Shown: positions 17,254 to 26,233, numbered from the stretch's first letter. The stretch: 64,000 bases of DNA from Acidihalobacter_A sp037381185 (GCF_037381185.1 NZ_JARRQY010000001.1:62001-126000), one strand, 5' to 3'. Made by a program: numbers and translations. The notes: generated by a model not told the origin, from the letters alone.

Positions 17254-18780
17254 ATGAGCGGCGATTCATTGAAGGCGGCATTCGACGAATTGCTGCGCAG
17301 GACAGCGACTCTCCCGACTTTGCCGTCGGTCGCCATACGGGTATTGGAGTTGGGGGAAGACCCCTACGCAGGGCTCAGCGAGGTCGCCGGGGTGGTGGCC
17401 AACGATCCCGCGCTCAGCGCACGCCTGCTGAAGGCTGCGAATTCTCCGCTGTATGCAGCCAGACGTCAGATCGACAACCTGCGTCAGGCGGTCAGCCTGC
17501 TTGGCTTCAATACGGCCATTACTTTGGCGTTGAGCTTTTCGCTGGAGCCCCCCAAGAATGGAGGCTGCGTCGACAAGCAGGCGTACTGGCGCCGGTCGTT
17601 GGCGTCGGCTGTCGCTGCGCGGGTGCTGGCAGAGCAGTTGCACGGCGGCGAGTCGGGGCGGTTCTTCCTGGCTGCCCTGCTGCAGGACATCGGCATGTTG
17701 GTGTTGGAGAAGGCCGAACCCGAGCGCTATAGCCGGGTGCTTGCCGAGACGCATACGCACACTGATCTGACGCAGGCGGAAATCCGGGCTTTCGGCTTCG
17801 ATCATGCGCAGGTCGGCAGTCATCTGCTGGAGAGCTGGCGGCTGCCGGAGGCGCTATGGCGTGCGGTACGCTGCAGCCATGACCTGGGCGCTATCGATGC
17901 TCCGGTACAGGCTTCCGAGCTCGAACGCTGTGTGAATTTTTCCGGTTTGCTGGCCGATTTCTGGCTGCTCGATGCCGAGTTCCGTCACGATACCCGCGAG
18001 TTGGCTCAGCAGGCCGAGAGCAGCCTTGGGCTCGATGTCGAGGATTTCGAGGCCGTACTGAGCCGGATTGCGGCACTGCTGCCCGATTATGCCGCCTTGT
18101 TTGAAATCGCATTGGTGTGCGAACACGACGTTACCGCGTTGTTGAGCGAGGCGCGGGACGTGCTACTGCTGCGCAATCTGAAGTCCTTGCAGGAAGCGGG
18201 CGAATACAAGGCTCGCAGTGAAATGCTCGAGGCGCGAAACAGGGTGTTGGAGCAGCAGACCTATTCCGATCCGCTGACGGGACTGCTCAATCGCGGACGT
18301 TTGAACGAGATATTGAGACGCGAGTTCGAGGCGGCCGTCAGCGAGGGGGGCCCGTTGTCAGTCGGTTTCGTCGATGTCGATCACTTCAAGCGCATCAACG
18401 ATGGCTATGGACACCAGGCCGGTGATACCGCATTGGTGTCGATCGCGCGCGCGCTGACGGAGCAGATGAGGAAGACGGACATCGTGGCACGCTACGGCGG
18501 AGAGGAATTCGTCGTGCTGTTGCCGGGTACGAGCGAGGAAGCCGCGTTCACGCTGCTGGAGCGAATGCGCAAACGCCTGTCGGAGCTTGAGCTGTCGGTC
18601 GATGATGTCAACGTGTCGATTACGGTTTCGATTGGATTGGCCACCCACCTCAAAGAACGCCAGCCGGGTGATGACATGGGTTCGGCGGACGACCTGATGC
18701 GGGCGGCGGACCGGGCCTTGTATGCGGCCAAGCGCGAAGGCCGTAACTGCACAGTGATTTACCAGCGTTCGGAGAACTGA
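17254..18780 (+). CDS. HDOD-GGDEF diguanylate cyclase
   Basis: A 508-residue cytoplasmic protein with an N-terminal HDOD domain (about 15-215; LLQDIGML at 142-149) linked by a helical segment to a C-terminal GGDEF domain (about 335-500). The active-site motif GGEEF is at 415-419, preceded by an RxxD I-site (RKTD, 406-409), so active c-di-GMP synthesis with product inhibition is expected. HDOD domains are non-catalytic HD relatives used in signalling. The start is supported by GAGGTG before the ATG. Confidence 0.92.
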   Translation: MSGDSLKAAFDELLRRTATLPTLPSVAIRVLELGEDPYAGLSEVAGVVANDPALSARLLKAANSPLYAARRQIDNLRQAVSLLGFNTAITLALSFSLEPPKNGGCVDKQAYWRRSLASAVAARVLAEQLHGGESGRFFLAALLQDIGMLVLEKAEPERYSRVLAETHTHTDLTQAEIRAFGFDHAQVGSHLLESWRLPEALWRAVRCSHDLGAIDAPVQASELERCVNFSGLLADFWLLDAEFRHDTRELAQQAESSLGLDVEDFEAVLSRIAALLPDYAALFEIALVCEHDVTALLSEARDVLLLRNLKSLQEAGEYKARSEMLEARNRVLEQQTYSDPLTGLLNRGRLNEILRREFEAAVSEGGPLSVGFVDVDHFKRINDGYGHQAGDTALVSIARALTEQMRKTDIVARYGGEEFVVLLPGTSEEAAFTLLERMRKRLSELELSVDDVNVSITVSIGLATHLKERQPGDDMGSADDLMRAADRALYAAKREGRNCTVIYQRSEN

Positions 18781-18781
18781 C

Positions 18782-18825
18782 ACGGCTTTTGTTCGCGCCA
18801 TCCCGTTGCCGCAGACAAAAGCCGT
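18782..18825. terminator. Inverted repeat between convergent genes
   Basis: ACGGCTTTTGT (18782-18792) and ACAAAAGCCGT (18815-18825) are perfect 11-bp arms around a 22-base spacer. They begin directly after the stop of the HDOD-GGDEF gene and face the end of the oppositely oriented cassette, so they may terminate transcripts from both sides. The long spacer is unusual for an intrinsic terminator. Confidence 0.5.
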
Positions 18826-18835
18826 TCCAGGCCGC

Positions 18836-18991
18836 TCAACGCGGCCGGGCGCGTTCGTACTGTTTCGGCCACGGGGTTTCGGCGCCGAGCGCATGTGCGG
18901 CGTGCAGCGGCCAATACGGTGAGACGAAGATGCGGTTGCGGATTTCCAGGCCGCGCAGCTTGAGCGGGGTGAATAGATGCGGGGATGACAT
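18836..18991 (-). pseudogene. Old Yellow Enzyme remnant with internal deletion
   Basis: An intact 51-codon frame joins the two ends of an NADH:flavin oxidoreductase (OYE/YqjM type). The first half, MSSPHLFTPLKLRGLEIRNR, is the canonical OYE N-terminus. After about residue 25 it jumps to YWPLHAAHALGAETPWPKQY, typical of the extreme C-terminus of these roughly 370-residue enzymes. Everything between, including FMN and catalytic residues, is missing, so no enzyme can result. It is the last gene of the minus-strand cassette led by the TetR gene at 21656. Confidence 0.8.
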
Positions 18992-19028
18992 GTGGTCGAT
19001 TCCTTGAACGCGTTGAGAGGGGGTGGCG

Positions 19029-19763
19029 TCAGCCGTGGACGTGCAGCGTCGAGGCACCGTCGGCGAGCAGGTTGGCGCCGCTTACGAAACCGGCGGCGGG
19101 GCTGGACAGGAACACGACGACGTTGGCGATTTCCTCCGGCGTACCCAGCCGTCCGAGTGGATTGGCGTCGAGCGTCTTCTGATACACTTCCGGCCGGTTC
19201 CGGCGCATGTTGTCCCAGAAACCGTCGGTGACGAAAATGTCGCCGGGCGAGACCGTGTTGACGCGGACGCCCTCTGCGGCGAGACGTCGTGCCAGCGATT
19301 TCATGTAGTGGGTCATTGCGGCCTTGACGGCGCCGTAGGATTCGAAATGCGGCGTACCGAACGAGCCGGCTTTCGAGCCGATGTAGGTGATGGCCGGCGT
19401 CGCCGACGTCCGCAGCCTTGGAACCAGCGCCTCGGTTGCGCGTACCGTCGCTTCGAGGTCGGTGGCGAGCGATGCGTCCCAGTCGGAAGACAGGGCACTG
19501 ACGTTCGGCACGAAGATGTCCGGTCCGTTCAGCGTCTGCGCCCACGCGATGAAGGCGTCGGTGTCAGTGACGTCCAGGGGCTTGCCGGTTACCTCCACCG
19601 GGTAGCGGCTCAGTCTTTCCAGCATTCGATCGACTTTTTCCGGGGAGCGCGAGCAGAAAGCGACATTGGCGCCTTCCTGCGCGAAGCGCTCGACGATTGC
19701 CGCGCCGATTCCGGAGGTACCTCCGGTGACCAGCACGTTCAGGCCGTTCAGTCCGAGATCCAT
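19029..19763 (-). CDS. Short-chain dehydrogenase/reductase
   Basis: A 244-residue classical SDR using NAD(P)H. The cofactor loop is TGGTSGIG (13-20). Catalytic Ser130, Tyr143 and Lys147 (YGAVK) are spaced as expected. The usual NNAG motif reads PNVSA (86-90), a departure that may alter the fold around the active site. Substrate is unknown. It lies in a minus-strand cassette with a dienelactone hydrolase and a DsrE protein, 28 bases after dsrE, which suggests work on a reactive carbonyl or lactone compound; that is inference. Confidence 0.88.
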   Translation of the reverse strand: MDLGLNGLNVLVTGGTSGIGAAIVERFAQEGANVAFCSRSPEKVDRMLERLSRYPVEVTGKPLDVTDTDAFIAWAQTLNGPDIFVPNVSALSSDWDASLATDLEATVRATEALVPRLRTSATPAITYIGSKAGSFGTPHFESYGAVKAAMTHYMKSLARRLAAEGVRVNTVSPGDIFVTDGFWDNMRRNRPEVYQKTLDANPLGRLGTPEEIANVVVFLSSPAAGFVSGANLLADGASTLHVHG

Positions 19764-19791
19764 TCGGGAGGCCTCCTTACAGGGCGCTTTT

Positions 19792-20139
19792 TCAGAACGT
19801 CATGAGCTGATAGCCGCGGTCGACGACGTCGACCAGGTCTGCGCCGATCGCCTGCATCTGGACTTCGGCCTCTTTGAGGTTGTCCTCTTCGTTCAGGCCG
19901 CGGGCGTTGTAGATGCAGGCCAGGGTGGTGATGCCGCTGGTGAGTAGCTCCTCCAGTAGCGGAGCGAGCTGGGCGTCGTCCTTGATCTGTCCCGGCACCC
20001 GCACGCCGGGGCCGAAGAAGAAGAACCGGATGTCTTCCAGCCGGTTTTCCTTCTTGGCGACCTGTGAGAAGCGCAGGGCCATTTCGACCTTGACCGGATC
20101 CTGCATGTCCGAAAGCAACACGATAGCGAGTTTGGCCAT
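19792..20139 (-). CDS. DsrE/DsrF-like family protein
   Basis: A 115-residue soluble protein of the DsrE/DsrF-like group. The motifs are MAKLAIVLLSDMQDP at the start and LTSGITTLACIYNARG near residue 80, placing a Cys where sulfur-handling relatives have one. Family members take part in sulfur relay or oligomeric binding, but many have no known function. The start at 20139 is set by GGAG upstream and the family N-terminus. It begins 4 bases after the dienelactone hydrolase stop, so the two are co-transcribed. A second DsrE-like gene lies at 26347. Confidence 0.8.
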   Translation of the reverse strand: MAKLAIVLLSDMQDPVKVEMALRFSQVAKKENRLEDIRFFFFGPGVRVPGQIKDDAQLAPLLEELLTSGITTLACIYNARGLNEEDNLKEAEVQMQAIGADLVDVVDRGYQLMTF

Positions 20140-20143
20140 TGGT

Positions 20144-20875
20144 TCAGTCTCCAAGGTGGCGATGGAAGAAATCGAGAGTGCGCTGCCAGCCTTGTGCGGC
20201 GGCGTCGGGATCGTAATTCGGCCGTTCGTCGCAGAAGAAGGCGTGGTTGACGCCGGGATAGACCTCGAGCGAATAACGTTTGTGCGCACTGCTCAGCGCC
20301 TCGACGATGCGTGCGTGTTCGGCGGGCTGGATGGACTGGTCGGCGCTGCCGTACTGCAGCAGCAGCGGAGCCTGCATCTCCGGCACGCGGTTCAGTAGCG
20401 GCTTGCGTCCGACGGTGTCGTGCTCCGGCGCGATGCCGCCGCCGTAGAACGCCACCGATGCGCGCAGGCGAGAGCCGAGCGCCGCGTTGGCGAGGAACGC
20501 GTAGCGGCCACCCATGCAGAAGCCGAGCGCGCCGACGGCTTCGCTCGCGCAGGACTGGCCGCGGATAAACTCCAGCGAGAAGGCGGCCTCGCGCATGACC
20601 TGCTCGTCGTCCAGAGTGCGCAGATGGGCAATGGCGTTGCTGGAGTCCGAGTAGTCGAACACATGGCCGTGGTAGATGTCGGGAACCAGGGCGGTGAAGC
20701 CGGCCTCGGCCAGGCGGACGGCGATTTTCTGGAAGTGTGGATTGATGCCGAAGATTTCGATGAACACGAGCACGATCGGGTGAGGGCGGTCGTCAGCAGG
20801 GTGAGCGAGATAGCCGCGCAGATCGGGGGCGATGTCGATCCATTGCTGAGCGACGGCCGAGGTGTTTTGCGGCAT
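20144..20875 (-). CDS. Dienelactone hydrolase family protein
   Basis: A 243-residue alpha/beta hydrolase. The catalytic set matches dienelactone hydrolases: nucleophile Cys120 in GFCMGG, Asp179 in SADQS and His211 in NHAFF, with Glu40 (IEIFG) that modulates the Cys. Typical chemistry is opening of lactone or carboxymethylene rings. The actual substrate is not evident, and no aromatic ring-cleavage genes are nearby. CCTCCAGGAGG precedes the ATG. It is the first structural gene after a TetR regulator, with an operator-like dyad 30-47 bases upstream of its start. Confidence 0.9.
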   Translation of the reverse strand: MPQNTSAVAQQWIDIAPDLRGYLAHPADDRPHPIVLVFIEIFGINPHFQKIAVRLAEAGFTALVPDIYHGHVFDYSDSSNAIAHLRTLDDEQVMREAAFSLEFIRGQSCASEAVGALGFCMGGRYAFLANAALGSRLRASVAFYGGGIAPEHDTVGRKPLLNRVPEMQAPLLLQYGSADQSIQPAEHARIVEALSSAHKRYSLEVYPGVNHAFFCDERPNYDPDAAAQGWQRTLDFFHRHLGD

Positions 20876-20904
20876 GGAGCCTCCTGGAGGTCGGGGTATA
20901 TTTC

Positions 20905-20922
20905 ATGCAGACCGGTTGGTAT
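20905..20922. promoter_or_regulatory. Putative TetR-family operator before the dienelactone hydrolase
   Basis: ATGCAGACCGGTTGGTAT is an imperfect 18-bp dyad around the palindromic core ACCGGT. It lies in the 160-base gap between the TetR gene and the hydrolase gene, close to the hydrolase start. Sites of this shape are typical of TetR repressors; binding by the adjacent regulator is inference. Confidence 0.55.
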
Positions 20923-21035
20923 GTTGAGGGCGGCCGGTAAAACCGTCAATCGGCGATGTTCGTCTGCTGCTGTGTTTTCTGCCCGATGGCATGAGGATGT
21001 GCAGCCTTGCATGTACGCCGCACACGACGTGGCCG

Positions 21036-21656
21036 TCAGCGCGTGCCTTCGGCGTACAGACTGTACAGGTAGTCCTTGACGCCGTCGAGACAGTCGCGGT
21101 GCTCCTCGACGCTGCGCTGGTTCTTGCTGGTGCCTACGCAGCCTTCGATTGCGGCGACCACGAACAATGCTGTGCGTGCGCAGTCGACTCCGCTACGCAG
21201 CTCGCCTATTTCCCGGGAACGCCGCAAACCCGACTCCAGCGTCGCACGCCACTGCGTGATCACCTTGGCCAGCGACTGGCGGAATGCTTCGTCAAGCGGA
21301 CTCATTTCCTGCATGAGGTTGTTGAGGTCGCAGCCCAGGCGGATGGACATTTCCGTAGCGCGTTTCTGCTTCAGGCCGAGCAGTTCGATGATCGTCTGCA
21401 GCGGGCGTTGCGCCTGTTGTATCGGTTCGATCCACTCCTCCTGCATGCGGGTGCCGATGACTTCGTTGACCACTGCAAGGCCCAGAGCCTGTTTGGTGCC
21501 GAAATGATGGTACAGGGCACCTTTGCTCAGGCCGGTGTCGGCGAGGATGCGGTCGAGGCTGGCAGCCTGGTAGCCGTGTTCGTAGATTTCGCGATGCGCC
21601 GCTTCGAGTAGGCGTTGGCGGGTGGTTTCCGGGCAGCGATGACGGACGGCTTCCAT
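21036..21656 (-). CDS. TetR-family regulator of the detoxification-like cassette
   Basis: A 206-residue TetR regulator. The N-terminal helix-turn-helix is about residues 15-60 (SLDRILADTGLSKGALYHHFGTKQAL). The ligand domain contains GCDLNNLMQEMSPLDEAFR, a signature of a large TetR subgroup often linked to reactive-compound detoxification genes. The start at 21656 is preferred over 21797, which would overlap most of the 3' end of glgP; at 21656 the genes do not overlap (glgP stops at 21670). Its likely target is the dyad at 20905-20922. Confidence 0.85.
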   Translation of the reverse strand: MEAVRHRCPETTRQRLLEAAHREIYEHGYQAASLDRILADTGLSKGALYHHFGTKQALGLAVVNEVIGTRMQEEWIEPIQQAQRPLQTIIELLGLKQKRATEMSIRLGCDLNNLMQEMSPLDEAFRQSLAKVITQWRATLESGLRRSREIGELRSGVDCARTALFVVAAIEGCVGTSKNQRSVEEHRDCLDGVKDYLYSLYAEGTR

Positions 21657-21669
21657 GGGCGCGAGTGTA

Positions 21670-24201
21670 TCAGACTGCCCAGTGGATACAGTCTTCCTCC
21701 AGCGGCACCTCGGCCAGTGGATGGAAGGGGATGGCCCGCACGGTGTAGTCGCTTGCCGGCCGCGAAGTCGGTATCCGTGCCTGGTAGCGAAAGCCATTCA
21801 CCGCACCCGACAGGGCCGGTCCGCGCTGGAGCGGGTGGCGCTCGGGCGGTGCGGATGGAGTGTCGCCGTCGGCGTAGAGTTGTACGCCGACGTCGTCGGG
21901 CGGCAGATCGTCCAGGAACACCTGTACGTCCACCTCCAACCCATCGTCGGTCGGCGTCATGTCGATGTTGCCGATGCGCAGTGCCTGCCAGTGCGCCCGG
22001 ATGCGTTGCCGCCACTGGTGAATGTCGTGCGCCGCCGCGGCTCCGTTTGCCAGGCGTGCGTCCAGAGCGTGCGCGCGCGGCAGGTAGTACAGCTCGACGT
22101 ACTCGCGCAACATGCGGTTGGTCGAATAGCTCGGCGTCAGCCTCGCCATGCTTTCGCGCACGCGGGCGACCCAGCGCCGGGGGATGCCGTCGCTGTCGCG
22201 CGTGTAGAACTCTGGGATGACGGCCGTTTCGAGCAGCTTATACAGCGTTTCGGCCTCGAAGGCGTCCCAGGCCGGGTCGGAGTCGTGTTCGCCGCGGTCG
22301 CCCAGTGCCCAGCCGACTTCCGGGGCGTAGGCCTCGGCCCACCAGCCGTCGAGTTCAGAGACGTTGAGGCCGCCGTTGACCAGGACTTTCATGCCGCTGG
22401 TGCCGCTGGCTTCCCAGGGCCGGCGGGGGGTGTTGACCCATACGTCCACGCCCTGCACCAGTTCGGAGGCGACAGCCATGTCGTAGTCCTCGATGAATAC
22501 CACGCGGCCGTGCGGCAGGCCGGGGCGCCGGATGAATTCGGCCCACTCGCGGATCATTGCCTGGCCGTCGCCGTCCTTGGGGTGCGCCTTGCCTGCGATG
22601 ACCAGTTGCACGGGGCGTTGCGGGTCGCTTAGCAGACGCTGCAGCCGGTCGGGTTGGGCCAGTAGCAGGTTGGGGCGTTTGTAGGCCGTAAAGCGGCGGG
22701 CGAAGCCGAGCGTGAGCGCATTGGGGTCGAGCAGGTGGGTGCATTCATCGATGGTGTCGCGCGCCGCTCCGCGACTCGCGCGCTGCCGCGCCAGGCGGTT
22801 GCGCACGGCCAGCATGAACTCCTGTCTTTGCCTGGCGCGAAAGTCCCACAGCGCCTCGTCCGCCAGGGCGTGGATGTCGTTCTCGATCGTATCGAGTTCG
22901 CCGATCCAGCGCATCTTGCCGCAGGCCTGGGTCCAGAGTTCGTCGGCTTCACGCGAATCCCAGCTCGGCATGTGCACGCCGTTGGTGATGTGGCCGATAG
23001 GCACTTCGGCCAGCGGCCAGCGCGGGAACAGGGGGGCGAAGAGTTCCCGCGAGACGGCGCCGTGTAGGCGGGAGACGCCGTTGGCGGCGTCGCTGGCGCG
23101 CAGTGCCAGGTAGGCCAGGTTGAAGGATTCTTCGGTATTGCCGGGGTGTGCGCGGCCGAGATCCAGCAAGGTCTCGATGTCCATGCCCCATTGTTCGGCG
23201 TAGGGGCTCAGATACTGGCGGGCAAGCGATGGAGCGAAGCGGTCGAAGGCGGCCGGCACCGGGGTGTGCGTGGTGAAGACGTTGCCGGCGCGGGTGCACA
23301 GCAGGGCTTCGTCGAACGTGATGGTGTGGTCGCGCATGCAGTGCGCGCCGCGTTCCAGCACGGCCAGCGCGGCGTGTCCCTCGTTGAGATGGCAGACCTT
23401 GGGCTGCAGACCGAGTGCTTTCAGCATGCGCCAGCCGCCGATCCCGAGTACGACTTCCTGCTCCAGGCGGGTTTCGTCGTCGCCGCCGTAGAGTTCTCCC
23501 GTGATGCCGCGGTCGCGTGGATTGTTGACCAGGTCGTTGGCGTCGAGCAGCAGCAGGCGGGTGCGGCCGACGCGTGCTTCCCAGCAGCGTAGCTGCAGAC
23601 TGCGTCCGGGCAGTTCCACGGTCACGCGCAGCCAGCCGCCGTCGCCGTCGCGTAGCGGCATTACCGGCAGCATGGCCGGATCGTTGTAAGGGAAGTAGGC
23701 GAGTTGTTCGCCCTTGACGTTCAGTGCCTGGCGGAAATAGCCCTGCTGGTAGAGCAGGCCGACGCCGATGACTGGAACGCCCAGGTCGCTGGCCGTCTTG
23801 AGCACGTCTCCGGCAAGGATGCCAAGGCCGCCCGAATAGATGGGTAGGGATTCGCTGAGGCCGAATTCCATGCTGAAGTAGGCAACCAGGTTCAGGGTGC
23901 CGCCGTCGGACAGGCTGTCGAACCAGGTGGTTTCATTGAGGTTTTCCTCTCGTTCGGTGAGCTGGCGCTCCAGTTCGGCGCGAAACTGGTCGTTTTGCGC
24001 CAGTTCTTCCAGGCGCTCTCGCGAGGTGCTTTCCATGATCAGCCAGGGGTTGGAGGTCGCCTCCCATAGTTCCGGATCAATGGTGCGCCACAGCGCGTCG
24101 GAGGAGTGGCTCCAGCTCCAGCGCAGGTCGAGCGCGAGTTCGGTCAGCCGATCCAGGGGGGAGGGCAGTTCGCGGGTCAGGTAGCGCTTGATGTTGTCCA
24201 T
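21670..24201 (-). CDS. glgP: Alpha-glucan (glycogen) phosphorylase
   Basis: An 843-residue enzyme of the alpha-glucan phosphorylase subfamily that carries an N-terminal DUF3417-type domain. It releases glucose 1-phosphate from glycogen or maltodextrin using phosphate and PLP. The family hallmarks are YFSMEFGLSESLPIYSGGLG near residues 107-126 and the PLP-lysine motif EASGTSGMKVL near residue 605. Length matches the family. It lies 28 bases downstream of the lactate-dehydrogenase-like gene, so it probably shares that transcript. In context it would feed stored glycogen into the adjacent glycolytic genes. Confidence 0.93.
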   Translation of the reverse strand: MDNIKRYLTRELPSPLDRLTELALDLRWSWSHSSDALWRTIDPELWEATSNPWLIMESTSRERLEELAQNDQFRAELERQLTEREENLNETTWFDSLSDGGTLNLVAYFSMEFGLSESLPIYSGGLGILAGDVLKTASDLGVPVIGVGLLYQQGYFRQALNVKGEQLAYFPYNDPAMLPVMPLRDGDGGWLRVTVELPGRSLQLRCWEARVGRTRLLLLDANDLVNNPRDRGITGELYGGDDETRLEQEVVLGIGGWRMLKALGLQPKVCHLNEGHAALAVLERGAHCMRDHTITFDEALLCTRAGNVFTTHTPVPAAFDRFAPSLARQYLSPYAEQWGMDIETLLDLGRAHPGNTEESFNLAYLALRASDAANGVSRLHGAVSRELFAPLFPRWPLAEVPIGHITNGVHMPSWDSREADELWTQACGKMRWIGELDTIENDIHALADEALWDFRARQRQEFMLAVRNRLARQRASRGAARDTIDECTHLLDPNALTLGFARRFTAYKRPNLLLAQPDRLQRLLSDPQRPVQLVIAGKAHPKDGDGQAMIREWAEFIRRPGLPHGRVVFIEDYDMAVASELVQGVDVWVNTPRRPWEASGTSGMKVLVNGGLNVSELDGWWAEAYAPEVGWALGDRGEHDSDPAWDAFEAETLYKLLETAVIPEFYTRDSDGIPRRWVARVRESMARLTPSYSTNRMLREYVELYYLPRAHALDARLANGAAAAHDIHQWRQRIRAHWQALRIGNIDMTPTDDGLEVDVQVFLDDLPPDDVGVQLYADGDTPSAPPERHPLQRGPALSGAVNGFRYQARIPTSRPASDYTVRAIPFHPLAEVPLEEDCIHWAV

Positions 24202-24229
24202 CGGTCGTTGGCCTCGCAGGGGCGTGCGG

Positions 24230-25240
24230 TCAGTTGGCGGTGCGTGCTGGATGCAGACGGTTTTCGTTGTCGCGGCCGTCGGCGAAATCGTCGATGTTGC
24301 GCAGCGTGGTGCGGGCGATGGTCTCCATCGCTTCGCGGGTGAAAAATGCCTGATGTCCGGTGATCACGACATTGGGGAAGGTCAGCAGCCGGGCGAAGAC
24401 GTCGTCGTCGATGATGCGGTCCGAATGGTCGGTGAAATACATGTCGCCTTCCTCTTCGTAGACGTCGAGACCGACCGCCCCCAGGTGTCCGTTCTTGAGC
24501 GCCTCGATGACGGCGCTGGCGTCGACCAGGGCGCCGCGGCTGGTGTTGATCAGCATCGCCCCCGGCCGCATGCCGGCCAGGGCCTCGGCGTCGATGAGAT
24601 GGCGGGTCTGCGGCGTGAGGGGAAGATGCAGGGATACGATGTGGCTGGCGGCCAGCAGCTCGGGCAGCGGCACGTAGCGTACGCCCAGAGCCTCGCATTC
24701 GGCGGAGGGATACGGATCGTAGGCGAGCAGCTCGCAGCCGAATCCATTCAGGATGTGCGCCAGCGCGACGCCGATGCGTCCGGTGCCGACGATGCCGGCG
24801 GTCTTGCCGTGCAGGTCGAAGCCGAGCAGGCCGCCGAGGCGGAAGTTGCCTTCGCGCACGCGGTTGTAGGCGCGGTGGAGCTTGCGGTTCAGGGTGAGGA
24901 TCAGGCCGGCGGCGAACTCCGCCACCGAGTAGGGAGAGTAGCGGCCGACGCGCATGACGGCGACGCCGAGGCGTTCGGCGGCTTCGAGATCGACGTTGTT
25001 GTAGCCGGTGCAGCGCAGCAGCACCAGGCGCGTGCCCTGGGCCGCCAGGGTTTCAAGCACCGGGGCGTCGATGTCGTCGTCGACGAAGCAGCACACGGCG
25101 TCGAAACCGGCCGTCAGGCCGGCGGTGCGCGCCTCCAGGCGTGCCGCCGTGTAATCGAACAGCAGGTCGGTTCTGTCGCCGCGGGCGGCTTCGAAGGAGT
25201 CGCGATCGTAGCTGTGGTTGCTGAAGACGAGTATGCGCAT
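24230..25240 (-). CDS. ldhA: D-2-hydroxyacid dehydrogenase, LdhA-like
   Basis: A 336-residue NAD-dependent 2-hydroxyacid dehydrogenase. The nucleotide loop is GIVGTGRIG (about 148-156). Catalytic residues sit in NTSRGALVD (Arg), the conserved Glu of DVYEEEGDMYF, and the His of ITGHQAFFT. The EEEGDMYFTDHS segment is characteristic of fermentative D-lactate dehydrogenases, which reduce pyruvate to D-lactate to regenerate NAD+. It sits between pfkB and glgP on the same strand, with 21-28 base gaps, so the three form one unit. Confidence 0.87.
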   Translation of the reverse strand: MRILVFSNHSYDRDSFEAARGDRTDLLFDYTAARLEARTAGLTAGFDAVCCFVDDDIDAPVLETLAAQGTRLVLLRCTGYNNVDLEAAERLGVAVMRVGRYSPYSVAEFAAGLILTLNRKLHRAYNRVREGNFRLGGLLGFDLHGKTAGIVGTGRIGVALAHILNGFGCELLAYDPYPSAECEALGVRYVPLPELLAASHIVSLHLPLTPQTRHLIDAEALAGMRPGAMLINTSRGALVDASAVIEALKNGHLGAVGLDVYEEEGDMYFTDHSDRIIDDDVFARLLTFPNVVITGHQAFFTREAMETIARTTLRNIDDFADGRDNENRLHPARTAN

Positions 25241-25261
25241 ACGGACCTCGTGGGGCTGGGT

Positions 25262-26233
25262 CTACTTGACGGCGAGACAGTCGGTCACGCTGGCGACTTC
25301 CACGCGTCCGAGCAGCTCGCGCATCTGGTTGTAGTCGAACAGCTCGGTGCCCGGGCGGCTGGCGGTGCCGCTGCCGCAGGCCAGGCCCAGGCGCAGCGCC
25401 TCGGCCGGTCCTTCGCCGCGGGCCAGCGCGGTGATGAGTCCGGCCAGCATGGAGTCGCCGGCTCCAACCGTGGAACAGGGTTCCACCGGCGGTGGATGCG
25501 CATGGTAGGTATGCTCGCCGTCGACCAGCAGCGCGCCTTCGCCGCCCAGCGATACGCAGACGTAGTCGATGCCGCGGGCTTGCAGCGCACAGGCTTCGCG
25601 GATCACCGCGTCGAGGTTCGGCAGGCTATGGCCGACGAGTTGCTCGAGTTCGTAGCGGTTGGGCTTGATCAGAAAGGGCCGCTCCTCGATGGCGCGCGCC
25701 AGAACTTCGCCCTGCGCGTCGACCACCGCGTGGGCGGCCTGCAGGTGGAGTTCGCGCACCAGCGTGGCGTAGATGTCCTTGGGTACGCCCGGTGGCAGCG
25801 ACCCGGTGAGCACGACGTAGCCGCCGCCGGCCAGGCCCAGCACCTCGTCGACGAGTTCCTGCAGCGCGAAACCGCTGACCGGCGGGCCGAGTCCGCTGAC
25901 TTCGAACTGTGCACGCGGGTCCTGCTGCAGCAGGGTCACGTTGATGCGTGTCTCGCCCTCGATGCGCACGCAGTGCGGGAAATCGAGTTCGTGGGCGACC
26001 AGGCGTTCGAGCAGGTTGCCGATTTCGCCGGCAACGATGCAGCAGGCGTGCGCGGGCATGTGCAGGCGCTTGAAGGCGCGGGCGACGTTGATGCCGTTGC
26101 CGCCCGGGTCGTAGCGGTTGGCGCTGGCGTGGACCTTCTGGTCCTCGATCAGCCGCGGCAGGTCGTAGCTGACGTCGACGCAGGGATTGAGGGTCAGGGT
26201 GACCAGCGGCGGGTGTTTGCGATTGTCGGTCAT
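25262..26233 (-). CDS. pfkB: PfkB-family phosphofructokinase
   Basis: A 323-residue ribokinase-fold sugar kinase resembling E. coli PfkB, which phosphorylates fructose 6-phosphate. Motifs: TLTLNPCVDVSYDLP at the start, the glycine pair in DPGGNGINVARA (about 42-53), LTGSLPPGV, and the anion hole with catalytic Asp in STVGAGDSM. A 1-phosphofructokinase or tagatose kinase role cannot be ruled out, but no fructose PTS is nearby and the context is glycolytic. It opens the pfkB-ldhA-glgP unit and is divergent from the DsrE-like gene at 26347. Confidence 0.87.
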   Translation of the reverse strand: MTDNRKHPPLVTLTLNPCVDVSYDLPRLIEDQKVHASANRYDPGGNGINVARAFKRLHMPAHACCIVAGEIGNLLERLVAHELDFPHCVRIEGETRINVTLLQQDPRAQFEVSGLGPPVSGFALQELVDEVLGLAGGGYVVLTGSLPPGVPKDIYATLVRELHLQAAHAVVDAQGEVLARAIEERPFLIKPNRYELEQLVGHSLPNLDAVIREACALQARGIDYVCVSLGGEGALLVDGEHTYHAHPPPVEPCSTVGAGDSMLAGLITALARGEGPAEALRLGLACGSGTASRPGTELFDYNQMRELLGRVEVASVTDCLAVK

